DNA of 64,000 nt from HyVt-105 sp049975425 (GTDB lineage: Bacteria > Bacteroidota > Bacteroidia > Bacteroidales > VadinHA17): the NCBI GenBank assembly GCA_049975425.1, contig JBNGDI010000002.1, forward strand, positions 90,525-154,524. Direction: 5' to 3'. The notes beneath the pieces are model-generated. The model was not told the DNA's origin. It ran no database searches and saw only the letters and a program-made list of their open reading frames with translations. A program made the position numbers and the translations under genes. Below are positions 34,419 to 42,924 of this stretch, piece by piece (within the stretch, counting starts at the first letter, position 1; each line of letters starts with the position of its first letter).

Positions 34419-35903
34419 TTATGGCTCATGCTCTGGATTTTCTGACAAATACCTCATGTATTCACGATGAAAGGATTCAAACAGGCGGACGGCAAACAAA
34501 CGCGACCCGGCATAGGTAAAATGCGTATAGTCAACCCGGGCCAGGGGCGGATCGCTGTGAGCCCATTCAACCACTGAGCCCGGTCCACCCATGGCTTCAC
34601 AGCCATCCCAGAATATACACCCTGCCTCCGTGGCTGCCAGGCGCTGAGCCTGCCTCACCTCCCCGGCCCCTGTATAAGGTTCCGGACCGTTCATTCCCGT
34701 TCTTGCCATATCCGACACTCCGATCACCAGTACAGGCACGGAAGGGAACAGGCTTTTCAGGAAGCAGAGTTCGCGGGTGAGCCGGGCCAGATACCATTCG
34801 TACTGGTTGTTCCACCCGGGCACCAGGTTGATACCGAATTGCAGTATCAGAAGCCCCGGATCCATCCCTTCCATGCTTTCTTTCCAAACCCCTGTGTTCA
34901 CCCTGCTAAATTCCAGTCCGGCACTTCCCCTTACCGGAATATTATGCACCTGCACACCGGCTGTATTTTCCAGAAAAAAGGCATAAAACACCGGACTTCT
35001 TTGCACAGATATCTCAAATTCAACCCGACCGTCCCCGGTTGCTTCAACAGGAATGCTGATACGGCGCGGATTTTCTGAAGGAGGCAGCAGGCATGTATTC
35101 GAAGCTTCTCCGTTTATCACCATCCGGAAGGAAAAACTGTCAGCAGCCTGTCCGTAGACAAAGCCCGCTTGTTCAAATTTTCTGGCATGGGTTCTGGCCC
35201 TCGGATACCATTCCAGGATGATCTGTGCCCTGGACGAATCGGTTTGTATTCTGTCGGTGCTCATCAGAAATCCCAGTCTCCGGGCCGACCGAGTGCTGTC
35301 CACCAGATCGGGGAACACGGTTCGTTTCCAGTTGTCAGAATGCCTCAACCGGTATGAAACCGTTTCATCCACCACCGGTGTGGCCGGAAAGGCGCCGGGT
35401 CCTCCTCCACCGAAAACCGTCTGCCATTTTTCCCTCAGGAAAGAAGAAATCCTGTCGCCTTCAATCTGTGAATCGCCATAGTGAAAAATATGAACCGAAC
35501 CTCCCCGGGCACGTGCCTTTTCCAGTTTTCTAAAAAAGGGGAACAGCAGGGTATCGCCCTCCGGGGGATACAGAAAGAAAGGAATGTGATCGGGAAAGGT
35601 ATCCTTCTGTTCCCCGGTATCTTCCGGAAGTATCGAATCGGATATTCCCCGGCCGGCTATATCAGCAGGCCGGTTAATGCCGGGGAAAAATACAAAGGAA
35701 GTATCATGCCTAAACGATACCTGGACAGAAGGCTCGGATTCACCGGTCTGAGAGATCATTTCACTCAGATAATCCCGCAGGCTGGGGAAACGTATATTCA
35801 GGGCAGGGCCCAGCTGTATCCCATCAGGAGGAAAAAACCAGGAAAGCAGGCCAAGCGCCAGGAATACAACCAGAAGGAACAGAAAAACCCTGGCAGGTTT
35901 CAT
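34419..35903 (-). CDS. SGNH-fold esterase/acyltransferase, membrane anchored
   Basis: 494 aa. One N-terminal helix (about 5-24) anchors the protein. Block I is HYGDSQIEGD with the nucleophile Ser145, and the catalytic Asp-x-x-His is DYTH (458-461). About 120 residues of unassigned sequence precede block I. Next to an MBOAT gene, it is probably the extracytoplasmic partner that places the acyl group on a glycan, comparable to AlgX/AlgJ or PatB. Hydrolase activity is the alternative. Confidence 0.85.
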   Translation of the reverse strand: MKPARVFLFLLVVFLALGLLSWFFPPDGIQLGPALNIRFPSLRDYLSEMISQTGESEPSVQVSFRHDTSFVFFPGINRPADIAGRGISDSILPEDTGEQKDTFPDHIPFFLYPPEGDTLLFPFFRKLEKARARGGSVHIFHYGDSQIEGDRISSFLREKWQTVFGGGGPGAFPATPVVDETVSYRLRHSDNWKRTVFPDLVDSTRSARRLGFLMSTDRIQTDSSRAQIILEWYPRARTHARKFEQAGFVYGQAADSFSFRMVINGEASNTCLLPPSENPRRISIPVEATGDGRVEFEISVQRSPVFYAFFLENTAGVQVHNIPVRGSAGLEFSRVNTGVWKESMEGMDPGLLILQFGINLVPGWNNQYEWYLARLTRELCFLKSLFPSVPVLVIGVSDMARTGMNGPEPYTGAGEVRQAQRLAATEAGCIFWDGCEAMGGPGSVVEWAHSDPPLARVDYTHFTYAGSRLFAVRLFESFHREYMRYLSENPEHEP

Positions 35904-35910
35904 GCCTGAT

Positions 35911-37461
35911 CTATCCTTTTTTCATGATCTTGAGCATCTGTCCGGGCACGATTTTATCCCCGTATTTCAAGTTGTTCAGCTGCATGATATCCGAATCGGT
36001 CACACCGGGATATTTCCTGGCGATATCCCACAGGGTGTCGCCGCTTCTTACCCGGTAATACACATAATCGGTATCGGTGGCCGCACCCGATGTCACGGAA
36101 TCAGAAGCCGGGGAGGCAACCGTCTTCCCTATCCGGCGCTGTTTCTCGGCGAAACTGAGTAAGTTAACCGGTTTGTATTTCTCCACATCACGCGGACTGA
36201 CATACACCGCCAGCGACTGTCCGGCCCGGATCAGGTTCCCCCTGATGTTGTTCCAGTATCTCAGATCGGAAACCCGCACGTTGTACCATTCGGCGATATA
36301 CCCCAGGTTATCACCCGATTTCACTGTATAGGTCAGTTTCACCTTGCCTGTGGGAGGCTCGGGAACATACCTGGAATAGGTAGGATTGATGATCCGGTTT
36401 TCCTCGTTGAAATAATGATCATGCCGGTAGGCCAGAATAGAATCCTGGAGGCTGATGAACCGGGTGGTCTGATTGAACGGAAGAGTCAGGGAAAAACCTG
36501 TTCCCGTGGCAGGGACAACATCACGACGATACTGCGGATTCAGGTCGCGCAGCAACTGTAAGGGAATGTCCATCACTTCCGACACCTGTTTCAGATGAAG
36601 ATTCTCATGCACCATGATGGTATCGGTACGCACGGGCATATCTATTTCTTCCGGAACCAGGCCATGGTCGCGGTAATGGTTCATAACATAGGTGGCCGCT
36701 ATGAATGCCGGCACATATCCCCGGGTTTCCCGGGGAAGATAATAAAACAGGTCCCAGTAATTTCTTTTATTCCCCGACCGGCGGATAGCTTTGTTCACAT
36801 TGCCGGGTCCGCAGTTATAGGCGGCAATCACCAGTACCCAGTCGTTATAAATGTGGTACAGGTCCCTTAGATATTGTGCCGCTGCATGAGTGGCCCTTAC
36901 CGGGTCCCTGCGCTCATCCACCAGGGAATTGATGGTGAGGCCGTACATCCGGCCCGTTCCGTACATAAACTGCCATATCCCGGTTGCTCCCACCCGGGAT
37001 ACTGCCCGCGGATTCAATGCCGATTCAATCACGGCCATGTACTTCAGTTCAATGGGCAGGCCGTACTGATCGAATATCTGTTCGAAAACGGGGAAATAAT
37101 AATCGGCCAGCCCCAGCATCACCTCCATGTTTTCCCTTTTCTGGCCGGTATACACACGGATGTAGTTCCTCACGATGCTGTTGTAGGAAAGCTCCATAAC
37201 CGAGGGGATGCGTTTCAGCCTTTCCACATACACCGAATCGGGAAAGTCAACAATGGGGGCACCTGCCGGGATGGTATCCGGATCGAATATTCCCGGAGTA
37301 TTTTGTACCACCCACAGGTAGAGCAGGCTGTCGAGGTTACTGGAGAAAAGCGAATGGGCATTTATGTCAGCCACTCTCAGAGAATCCTTAACCGGCTCAT
37401 CTGCAGGGGCTCTGCCTGTAGTACAGGCAAGGATCATTAAAATATACAGGGTCTGTTTCAT
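35911..37461 (-). CDS. Lytic transglycosylase with two LysM domains, MltD-like
   Basis: 516 aa, exported (short N-terminal hydrophobic stretch). The SLT domain has the catalytic Glu146 in AVIESALNP, then GATGIWQFM and AYNCGPGNVNKAI. Two LysM peptidoglycan-binding modules follow: YTVKSGDNLGYIAEWYNV (about 376-420) and YRVRSGDTLWDIARKYPGV (about 468-512). It cleaves glycan strands to give 1,6-anhydro-MurNAc ends. It follows DUF5683 and parAB, an arrangement that recurs in Bacteroidota as I recall it. Confidence 0.93.
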   Translation of the reverse strand: MKQTLYILMILACTTGRAPADEPVKDSLRVADINAHSLFSSNLDSLLYLWVVQNTPGIFDPDTIPAGAPIVDFPDSVYVERLKRIPSVMELSYNSIVRNYIRVYTGQKRENMEVMLGLADYYFPVFEQIFDQYGLPIELKYMAVIESALNPRAVSRVGATGIWQFMYGTGRMYGLTINSLVDERRDPVRATHAAAQYLRDLYHIYNDWVLVIAAYNCGPGNVNKAIRRSGNKRNYWDLFYYLPRETRGYVPAFIAATYVMNHYRDHGLVPEEIDMPVRTDTIMVHENLHLKQVSEVMDIPLQLLRDLNPQYRRDVVPATGTGFSLTLPFNQTTRFISLQDSILAYRHDHYFNEENRIINPTYSRYVPEPPTGKVKLTYTVKSGDNLGYIAEWYNVRVSDLRYWNNIRGNLIRAGQSLAVYVSPRDVEKYKPVNLLSFAEKQRRIGKTVASPASDSVTSGAATDTDYVYYRVRSGDTLWDIARKYPGVTDSDIMQLNNLKYGDKIVPGQMLKIMKKG

Positions 37462-37473
37462 TTCGCTCTGCTT

Positions 37474-38136
37474 TTAAAATGTCAGGGTACATCTCACTCC
37501 CGTCATATTCATCCCGTAACGTGTCGGCTGCCAGGCCGGTTCCACCCTAAGCACCAGGTCTTCACCAACGTCGAAATCATACATATGGGCATCCACGGAA
37601 GCATCGATAATATTCAGAACATACCAGGCTGCCAGGCCAATATAGCTCAAATCCCTGTATCTTCTGAAGTAATCACGGTTATTTTTCAACAGATTTTCAA
37701 AACTCTCTGCCAGGGAAGGATTGTATGAGTCGGGATAAAGAACGGGGTCGAAGGTGGCCGGGTCCAGGTTGGGTCCGATAAGGTCGAGGTAGGAATCGGT
37801 CACGGCCAGGGTATCGGTAAAATCCAGGTAGGCCTGTGTGTATTTTTTCAGCCGGCTTCCATTGTATACCACAAAATAGGCAAGGGTTCCGAATCCCGCA
37901 TACACAATGGGTACTTTCCAGTATTTTCTGTTGTAAATCTGCCCCAGGCCGGGCAGCACAGCCGAATAAACGGATGCTTTTTTAGGTGAATGCTCTTTCA
38001 CCACAGGGAAAAGGGTATCTGCCGGTTCCTGGTTGACGGGCAGAGTCACAGGCAGAGAGTCCGGTTCCCGGGCCATACACATATAACAATTCCCGCCGAT
38101 TCCTGAAAAGAGGATCAGAATAAGAAAACCCGACAT
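37474..38136 (-). CDS. DUF5683 membrane-associated protein
   Basis: About 220 aa from the ATG at 38136. A signal-like helix (SGFLILILFSGIGG) opens it. The DUF5683 core contains SAVLPGLGQIYNRKYWKVPIVYAGFGTLAYF, with two further hydrophobic segments near the centre and at YIGLAAWYVLNIIDASVDA. The frame is open to a TTG at 38268 inside parB, but a terminator-like hairpin (38156-38186) lies in between, so the downstream ATG is preferred. Function unknown; it lies between parB and the transglycosylase gene. Confidence 0.85.
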   Translation of the reverse strand: MSGFLILILFSGIGGNCYMCMAREPDSLPVTLPVNQEPADTLFPVVKEHSPKKASVYSAVLPGLGQIYNRKYWKVPIVYAGFGTLAYFVVYNGSRLKKYTQAYLDFTDTLAVTDSYLDLIGPNLDPATFDPVLYPDSYNPSLAESFENLLKNNRDYFRRYRDLSYIGLAAWYVLNIIDASVDAHMYDFDVGEDLVLRVEPAWQPTRYGMNMTGVRCTLTF

Positions 38137-38155
38137 CAGGATTTGGATGCGTTTC

Positions 38156-38186
38156 AAAAATCTGCCGTTTTGTCGTGTAAACGGCA
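38156..38186 (-). terminator. Hairpin with T tract after parB
   Basis: On the minus strand TGCCGTTT and AAACGGCA form an 8-bp stem with an 8-base loop, followed by GATTTTT. It would end part of the parAB transcripts before DUF5683. Confidence 0.5.
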
Positions 38187-38209
38187 ATATTACGCAATTA
38201 TTGGGAAAA

Positions 38210-39088
38210 TCAGGAATTAAGTTTGTCGAAAATCGATACGATCCTTTCCAGTTCGTCGGTCGATTCAAACGGGATCACAATCTTCCCTTTTCCTTTATCG
38301 TTCATGCGAAACTGGACCTGGGTGTCGAAAAAACCGCGCAACTGGTTTTGCAACGAGCGGTATTCCTCACTCACCTGCGATCTCCGGGATCTCCCTGTGT
38401 TGCCCCGTTGGCTTTGTTCCTGGGCCTTCCGCACCAGCTCTTCGGTTTGCCTCACCGACAGCCCTTCTTCCCTCACTTTGTAGAAGAGTTTGATCTGGGT
38501 TCTGGGGTCCTCCATATTAATCAATGCCCGGGCATGTCCCATGGTTATTTCTTTCTGCCTTATCGCCAGTTGTATTTCGGCTGGCAGTTTCAGCAGGCGA
38601 AGATAATTGGAAACGGTTGAGCGTTTTTTTCCAACCCTGTCGCTCATTTCCTCCTGGGTAAGGTTGCATTCTTCAATCAGCCTTTTGTAGCTGATGGCAA
38701 TCTCGATGGAATCCAGGTCTTCCCGCTGAATGTTTTCAACCAGGGCCAGCTCCAGCAAGGCCTGGTCGTCAGCAGTACGTATGTAAGCGGGAATGGTTTT
38801 CAGGCCGGCAATCAATGCGGCCCGGTAACGCCGTTCCCCTGTAATGAGCTGAAACCGGTCATTCCTGAGCAGGCGGACTGTAACCGGCTGAATAATACCC
38901 ATTTGTTTGATCGAAGCGGCCAGTTCATTCAGGCTGTCTTCGTCAAAACTTGATCTTGGCTGAAAAGGATTGGTTTCGATCAGGTTGATATCGATCTCAT
39001 TGATCGAACCCAGAACGGCCATTTTTTCACGGTCGGCATCATCAATGAGGGCACTTAACCCCCTTCCCAAAGCATTTTTCTGCGCCAT
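38210..39088 (-). CDS. parB: Chromosome-partitioning protein ParB
   Basis: 292 aa. The N-terminal CTPase domain has the ParB box GERRYRA (84-90) and ENIQRED. A central helix-turn-helix region (EEMSDRVGKKRSTVSNYLRLL) binds parS, and the C terminus dimerises. It starts 6 bases after parA. No clear 16-bp parS site was found by eye in the window. ParB loads at parS and spreads to guide origin segregation. Confidence 0.95.
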   Translation of the reverse strand: MAQKNALGRGLSALIDDADREKMAVLGSINEIDINLIETNPFQPRSSFDEDSLNELAASIKQMGIIQPVTVRLLRNDRFQLITGERRYRAALIAGLKTIPAYIRTADDQALLELALVENIQREDLDSIEIAISYKRLIEECNLTQEEMSDRVGKKRSTVSNYLRLLKLPAEIQLAIRQKEITMGHARALINMEDPRTQIKLFYKVREEGLSVRQTEELVRKAQEQSQRGNTGRSRRSQVSEEYRSLQNQLRGFFDTQVQFRMNDKGKGKIVIPFESTDELERIVSIFDKLNS

Positions 39089-39094
39089 GATAGG

Positions 39095-39895
39095 TTACTC
39101 CAGTATTTTTTCTTCGTTCGGTATCCGGGTCATATTGTTCTTCTGCAACAGTTCCCGTGCCAGGTTCAGGTAATTCACGGTTCCGCGGGAATTGGCATCG
39201 TACAGCAGGGCGGGCTTCCCGAAACTGGGGGCTTCACTCAGCTTGATATTCCGTTGTACAATGGTTTCAAAAACCATGTCCTGAAAATGCTTCCTCACCT
39301 CCTCCACCACCTGGTTGGCCAGGCGCAGCCGGGCATCGTACATGGTCAGCAAAAATCCTTCAATAACCAGATCAGGATTCAACCGGTTTTGAATGATTTT
39401 GATGGTATTCAGCAGTTTACCCAGTCCCTCCAGGGCAAAATACTCACACTGAACGGGAATGATCACACTGTCGGCTGCGGTAAGGGCATTGACGGTAAGC
39501 AAGCCCAGCGAAGGGGAACAATCGATCAGAACGATATCGTAATCATCCTTCACTTTGCTTACCACCTGCTTCAGCATTTTTTCCCGGTTTGGCATATTAA
39601 GCATTTCTATTTCCGCACCCACCAGGTCAATGTGGGAAGGCAGCAGCTGCATCCCCTCAATTTCCGTATCCAGGAGAATATCTCTGGGATTGGTTCCCTC
39701 AATCAGGCATTCGTAAATGCTCGTTTTAATATTTTTGGTATCCAGACCCAGACCTGAGGTGGCATTGGCCTGCGGATCAGCATCTATCACCAGGATCTTA
39801 TGCTCCAGAGCGGCAAGGCTTGCCCCCAGATTGATTGCCGTGGTGGTTTTGCCAACCCCTCCTTTCTGATTGGCCATTGCAATTACTTTTCCCAT
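39095..39895 (-). CDS. parA: Chromosome-partitioning ATPase ParA/Soj
   Basis: 266 aa. The deviant Walker A KGGVGKTT is at 11-18 with the signature Lys, Walker A' is DYDIVLIDCSPSLGLL, and VIPVQCEYFALEGL follows. The short form without an N-terminal helix-turn-helix is the chromosomal Soj type. It is the first gene of a minus-strand run that continues through parB, DUF5683 and mltD into glycan genes. Confidence 0.96.
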   Translation of the reverse strand: MGKVIAMANQKGGVGKTTTAINLGASLAALEHKILVIDADPQANATSGLGLDTKNIKTSIYECLIEGTNPRDILLDTEIEGMQLLPSHIDLVGAEIEMLNMPNREKMLKQVVSKVKDDYDIVLIDCSPSLGLLTVNALTAADSVIIPVQCEYFALEGLGKLLNTIKIIQNRLNPDLVIEGFLLTMYDARLRLANQVVEEVRKHFQDMVFETIVQRNIKLSEAPSFGKPALLYDANSRGTVNYLNLARELLQKNNMTRIPNEEKILE

Positions 39896-39940
39896 AGGTG
39901 CTTAGTTTTTCAACAGATCAAAATCCCTGCATTGAAGGTC

Positions 39941-39948
39941 CAAATTTA
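39941..39948 (-). promoter_or_regulatory. -7 element for parA
   Basis: On the minus strand TAAATTTG matches TAnnTTTG, 46 bases before the parA ATG. The closest -33 candidate is TTTC at 23 bases. Confidence 0.5.
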
Positions 39949-39989
39949 CAATTTTCTGATGCATCGCTGTTGAAATACCCGCCTCATTC

Positions 39990-40033
39990 TATAAACATTT
40001 CATTTGCACTTATAAACATTTTATTAACATTTT
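39990..40033. repeat. Phased TATAAACATTT repeats between parA and the lipid kinase
   Basis: TATAAACATTT occurs at 39990 and 40011, and the related TATTAACATTT at 40022. The offsets of 21 and 11 bases correspond to two turns and one turn of the helix. This may be a binding site for a regulator of the divergent genes. Confidence 0.35.
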
Positions 40034-40151
40034 CTTTTGTATTCCCCGTTGTGCAAGGAAAATTTAATTCACCGGCCAAAACACGTTCATAAAAAGACCA
40101 CCGGTTTCATAAAACGAAAATTGCTTATCTTGCGAAGCTGAAAAACCGATC

Positions 40152-41105
40152 ATGTTGGAAAGTCAAGAAAAATCCTGGCTGGTCATTGTAAACCCCAATG
40201 CCGGCAAGAGAAAAGGTAAAAAAGACTGGAATAAAATTTCCCGTTTGCTTGACAGATACGGCTTCTCCTACCAGGCCGAATTCACCCGTACCCGCCACCA
40301 TGCCATTGAAATTGCCCGGGAGCATGCAGAAAGCGGAACCAAACGCATCATTGTGGTTGGAGACGATGGAACCATGAATGAAGTGATCAACGGGATTTTT
40401 ACACAGAGCAAAGTGCCAACCACCGATATTACCCTGGGCATGATCACGGTTGGCACGGGAAACGACTGGGGCCGGATGTTCCATATTCCACGGCAGTATG
40501 AAAAAGCCATACAGGTTATCCGTAACGGGAACACCATATTACAGGATGCCGGAGTAGTGCACTACCGGTGGAATGAAGACAAAGGCAAACGTTATTTTGT
40601 AAATATTGCCGGAATTGGTTTTGATGCCGTGGTGGTGAGCAGGGCCAACGATCTGAAGGATCAGGGAAAATCGGGGAAATTACTGTACCTGTGGAACATT
40701 CTTTCCAACCTGTTTCGTTTTCATCACAGCCATACCGTACTGGAAGTAGACGGGGTGAAATACAGCAATAACGTATTCAGTATTTCCATAGGCATAGGAA
40801 AATATTCTGGAGGAGGAATGATGCAAACACCGGGTGCAATAGCCGATGACGGACTGTTCGATATCACGGTAATCAAGAAGATCGGAAAATTCGATGTGAT
40901 CAGGAATATCGGCAAGCTATACAACGGGAAGATCATTCATCATCCCAAAGTGCTCACCCTTCAGGGGAAATCCATCCTGATCGATGCCAATCCCCTGATC
41001 CATGTGGAAACCGACGGAGAATCACTGGGCCATTCCCCCATTCGTTTCGATATCATTCCTTCCAGTGTCAGGGTAATATGCGGAAACATGCCTCCTGTTT
41101 CCTGA
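40152..41105 (+). CDS. Diacylglycerol kinase catalytic-domain lipid kinase (YegS/DgkB-like)
   Basis: 317 aa. It has IVNPNAGKRKGKK near the N terminus and the nucleotide-binding VVGDDGTMNEVING (68-81). The family consensus there is GGDGT, so the second Gly is replaced by Asp. The C-terminal beta domain contains IGIGKYSGGGMMQTPGA. The enzyme would phosphorylate diacylglycerol or a related lipid at the membrane. It is monocistronic and divergent from parA. Confidence 0.9.
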   Translation: MLESQEKSWLVIVNPNAGKRKGKKDWNKISRLLDRYGFSYQAEFTRTRHHAIEIAREHAESGTKRIIVVGDDGTMNEVINGIFTQSKVPTTDITLGMITVGTGNDWGRMFHIPRQYEKAIQVIRNGNTILQDAGVVHYRWNEDKGKRYFVNIAGIGFDAVVVSRANDLKDQGKSGKLLYLWNILSNLFRFHHSHTVLEVDGVKYSNNVFSISIGIGKYSGGGMMQTPGAIADDGLFDITVIKKIGKFDVIRNIGKLYNGKIIHHPKVLTLQGKSILIDANPLIHVETDGESLGHSPIRFDIIPSSVRVICGNMPPVS

Positions 41106-41151
41106 ACAGAAAAAAGCCGGAAAGGATCGGTTCACGCAAACCATTGATTCG

Positions 41152-42297
41152 TTAAGGCGTTTTTTCCACCAGCTCAATCTCGAACAGGAGGGGCCACATT
41201 TTCCCGGTCACAAACAAACGGTCGTTTTCACTGTCCCAGGCAATGCCGTTCAGCACATCAAGCCGTGGATGATGGTACCGCGCCGGCAGCAAACCGGCAA
41301 GATCAATAACACCCGTTACCCGGCCCGTCTGAGGGTCAATCCGCACAATGAGGTCGGTTTGATATACATTGGCCCATATCTCTCCGTGTATGTACTCCAG
41401 TTCGTTCAGGTCATTGACCTGATCCCTGTGGTCGTATACTTCAATACGATGTAATTCTGTAAAATAATCTGGCTCCAGAAAATAAATAATTTGCGTTCCG
41501 TCGCTCATGATCAGATCGGTACCGTTGGTGGTAAGTCCCCACCCCTGGGTAGGATAATGGATTTTGTTGATCAGCCGGAATGATTCTTTATCGTATACGA
41601 ATCCCACCCTGGAAGTCCACGTCAGTTGAATGATCCGGTTACCGAAAAGGCATATCCCTTCGGCAAACAGATCATCGGAAAGTCGGAGCATATTGAGAAC
41701 TTCCCCTGTTTCTATATCCACTTTTCTGAGGGAAGATTGCCCGTATTGCCCGGTACTCTCATAAATGAAACCCTCGTCGTATATCAGTCCCTGTGTATAA
41801 GCCTCCCTGTCATGCGGATAGGATCTGACCACCCGGTAGCCATACTGAACCGGTGGGGTGGCAGATAGAATAACAATGCGTATCTGTCCTTCCTGCACCA
41901 CCCGGCCTTCCCTGTACCCTCTCACCGAAAGACGCCGTGTCCCCAGCCTTTCACTCCTCAGGTCCCAGGTCCATACAGTCTGGCCGGAGTCAAGTACTTC
42001 CCTGGCCTCACTGTCTGCATATATCACCACCGAATCGGGTGCCGGCAATTTTTTGTCGTATTGCACGGAAAATTTCACGGTTTCATCCGAATGAAACCGG
42101 CTGCCATTCGACGGCTCCAGGAAACGGATCGTTCCACGGCGATCTGCCGCCTTTTCCTTCATTTCCCCTTTTTCCTCGGCAGACACTCCCACAGAGCCCC
42201 TGTCGGAAGAACCACAGGCAGCAAAAACAAAAGAACCGGTCAGGAACAGAATTGCTGTTGTCCATTTTCTCGTTCCGTGCCTTGCTATGAATATCAT
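41152..42297 (-). CDS. Glutaminyl-peptide cyclotransferase-like lipoprotein
   Basis: 381 aa. A lipoprotein signal peptide ends at Cys28 (FVFAAC). Residues about 50-140 form an immunoglobulin-like segment. The C-terminal 240 residues are a beta-propeller of the plant-type glutamine cyclotransferase family, with SYPHDREAYTQGLIYDEG, SDGTQIIYFLEPD and VLNGIAWD. It would form N-terminal pyroglutamate on exported proteins. This could matter because many Bacteroidota exported proteins have Gln right after the signal peptide. Confidence 0.9.
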   Translation of the reverse strand: MIFIARHGTRKWTTAILFLTGSFVFAACGSSDRGSVGVSAEEKGEMKEKAADRRGTIRFLEPSNGSRFHSDETVKFSVQYDKKLPAPDSVVIYADSEAREVLDSGQTVWTWDLRSERLGTRRLSVRGYREGRVVQEGQIRIVILSATPPVQYGYRVVRSYPHDREAYTQGLIYDEGFIYESTGQYGQSSLRKVDIETGEVLNMLRLSDDLFAEGICLFGNRIIQLTWTSRVGFVYDKESFRLINKIHYPTQGWGLTTNGTDLIMSDGTQIIYFLEPDYFTELHRIEVYDHRDQVNDLNELEYIHGEIWANVYQTDLIVRIDPQTGRVTGVIDLAGLLPARYHHPRLDVLNGIAWDSENDRLFVTGKMWPLLFEIELVEKTP

Positions 42298-42318
42298 GGT
42301 TATCGTTAAATCAGGTTA

Positions 42319-42744
42319 TTATGAGTTCCCGAAAATTTTCAGTTTTTTCCACCATTTCCTGTGCCTGATCACCTTCTTCTCCAGCATACTTCCCGGATAG
42401 TCTTCCGGATGGATCATCCGGTATATATCGGTCCAGCCCGGCAACCCTCCAATGTTCCTGTCGTCAATAAATACATCCGCTTCAATTTTTCTCGATGCTT
42501 CTCCCGTCCATTCCTCCTCCGGATAGCTTTTGTTTACAGCATAGAACTCCACGCCCCGCTCACGGCAATACGTCACAGCCTCCTCCAGTTCTTTCCCGGT
42601 ACGTATGGTCCACAGGATCAGGCGGTGGCCGTTTTTCTGCAGCAGCTTCATGGTCTCGATAGCAAACAGTTTTTCCTTCCCTATATTGGGATATGCATGC
42701 TCAACAATGGTCCCGTCAAAATCAATGGCAATTCGGAGCGACAT
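42319..42744 (-). CDS. Small HAD-superfamily hydrolase-like protein
   Basis: 141 aa. HAD motif I is DFDGT at 8-12 with the nucleophile Asp8. Motif II-like LWTIRTGK and motif IV-like DVFIDDRN are present, so all core catalytic acids are there. There is no cap domain. It resembles the short Bacteroidota HAD proteins annotated as BT0820-like hydrolases. Substrate unknown. Confidence 0.85.
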   Translation of the reverse strand: MSLRIAIDFDGTIVEHAYPNIGKEKLFAIETMKLLQKNGHRLILWTIRTGKELEEAVTYCRERGVEFYAVNKSYPEEEWTGEASRKIEADVFIDDRNIGGLPGWTDIYRMIHPEDYPGSMLEKKVIRHRKWWKKLKIFGNS

Positions 42745-42877
42745 AAGGATTCGTTATGAAAATGATCAGGGTAAATTTACGGAAAAGCCCTGTATGAAAA
42801 AACATTTTGCCTGAAACGCATCAGAACATTCATTCTGTGAATTGTTACCTGGGTTCAGCTAACTAAATAAAAAAACT

Positions 42878-42885
42878 TATTTTTG
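42878..42885 (+). promoter_or_regulatory. -7 element for pssA
   Basis: TATTTTTG matches TAnnTTTG with a TTC about 21 bases upstream. An in-frame TTG at 42883 falls inside this element, which argues for the ATG at 42925 as the true start. Confidence 0.6.
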
Positions 42886-42924
42886 TCGGGGATATTGCCA
42901 CCGTTCATTTCTGAAAACATTTTC

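Noticed and set aside
42883..42924. TTG start giving PssA 14 extra residues
   Set aside because: The TTG lies inside the -7 promoter element TATTTTTG, and the family start is the ATG at 42925.
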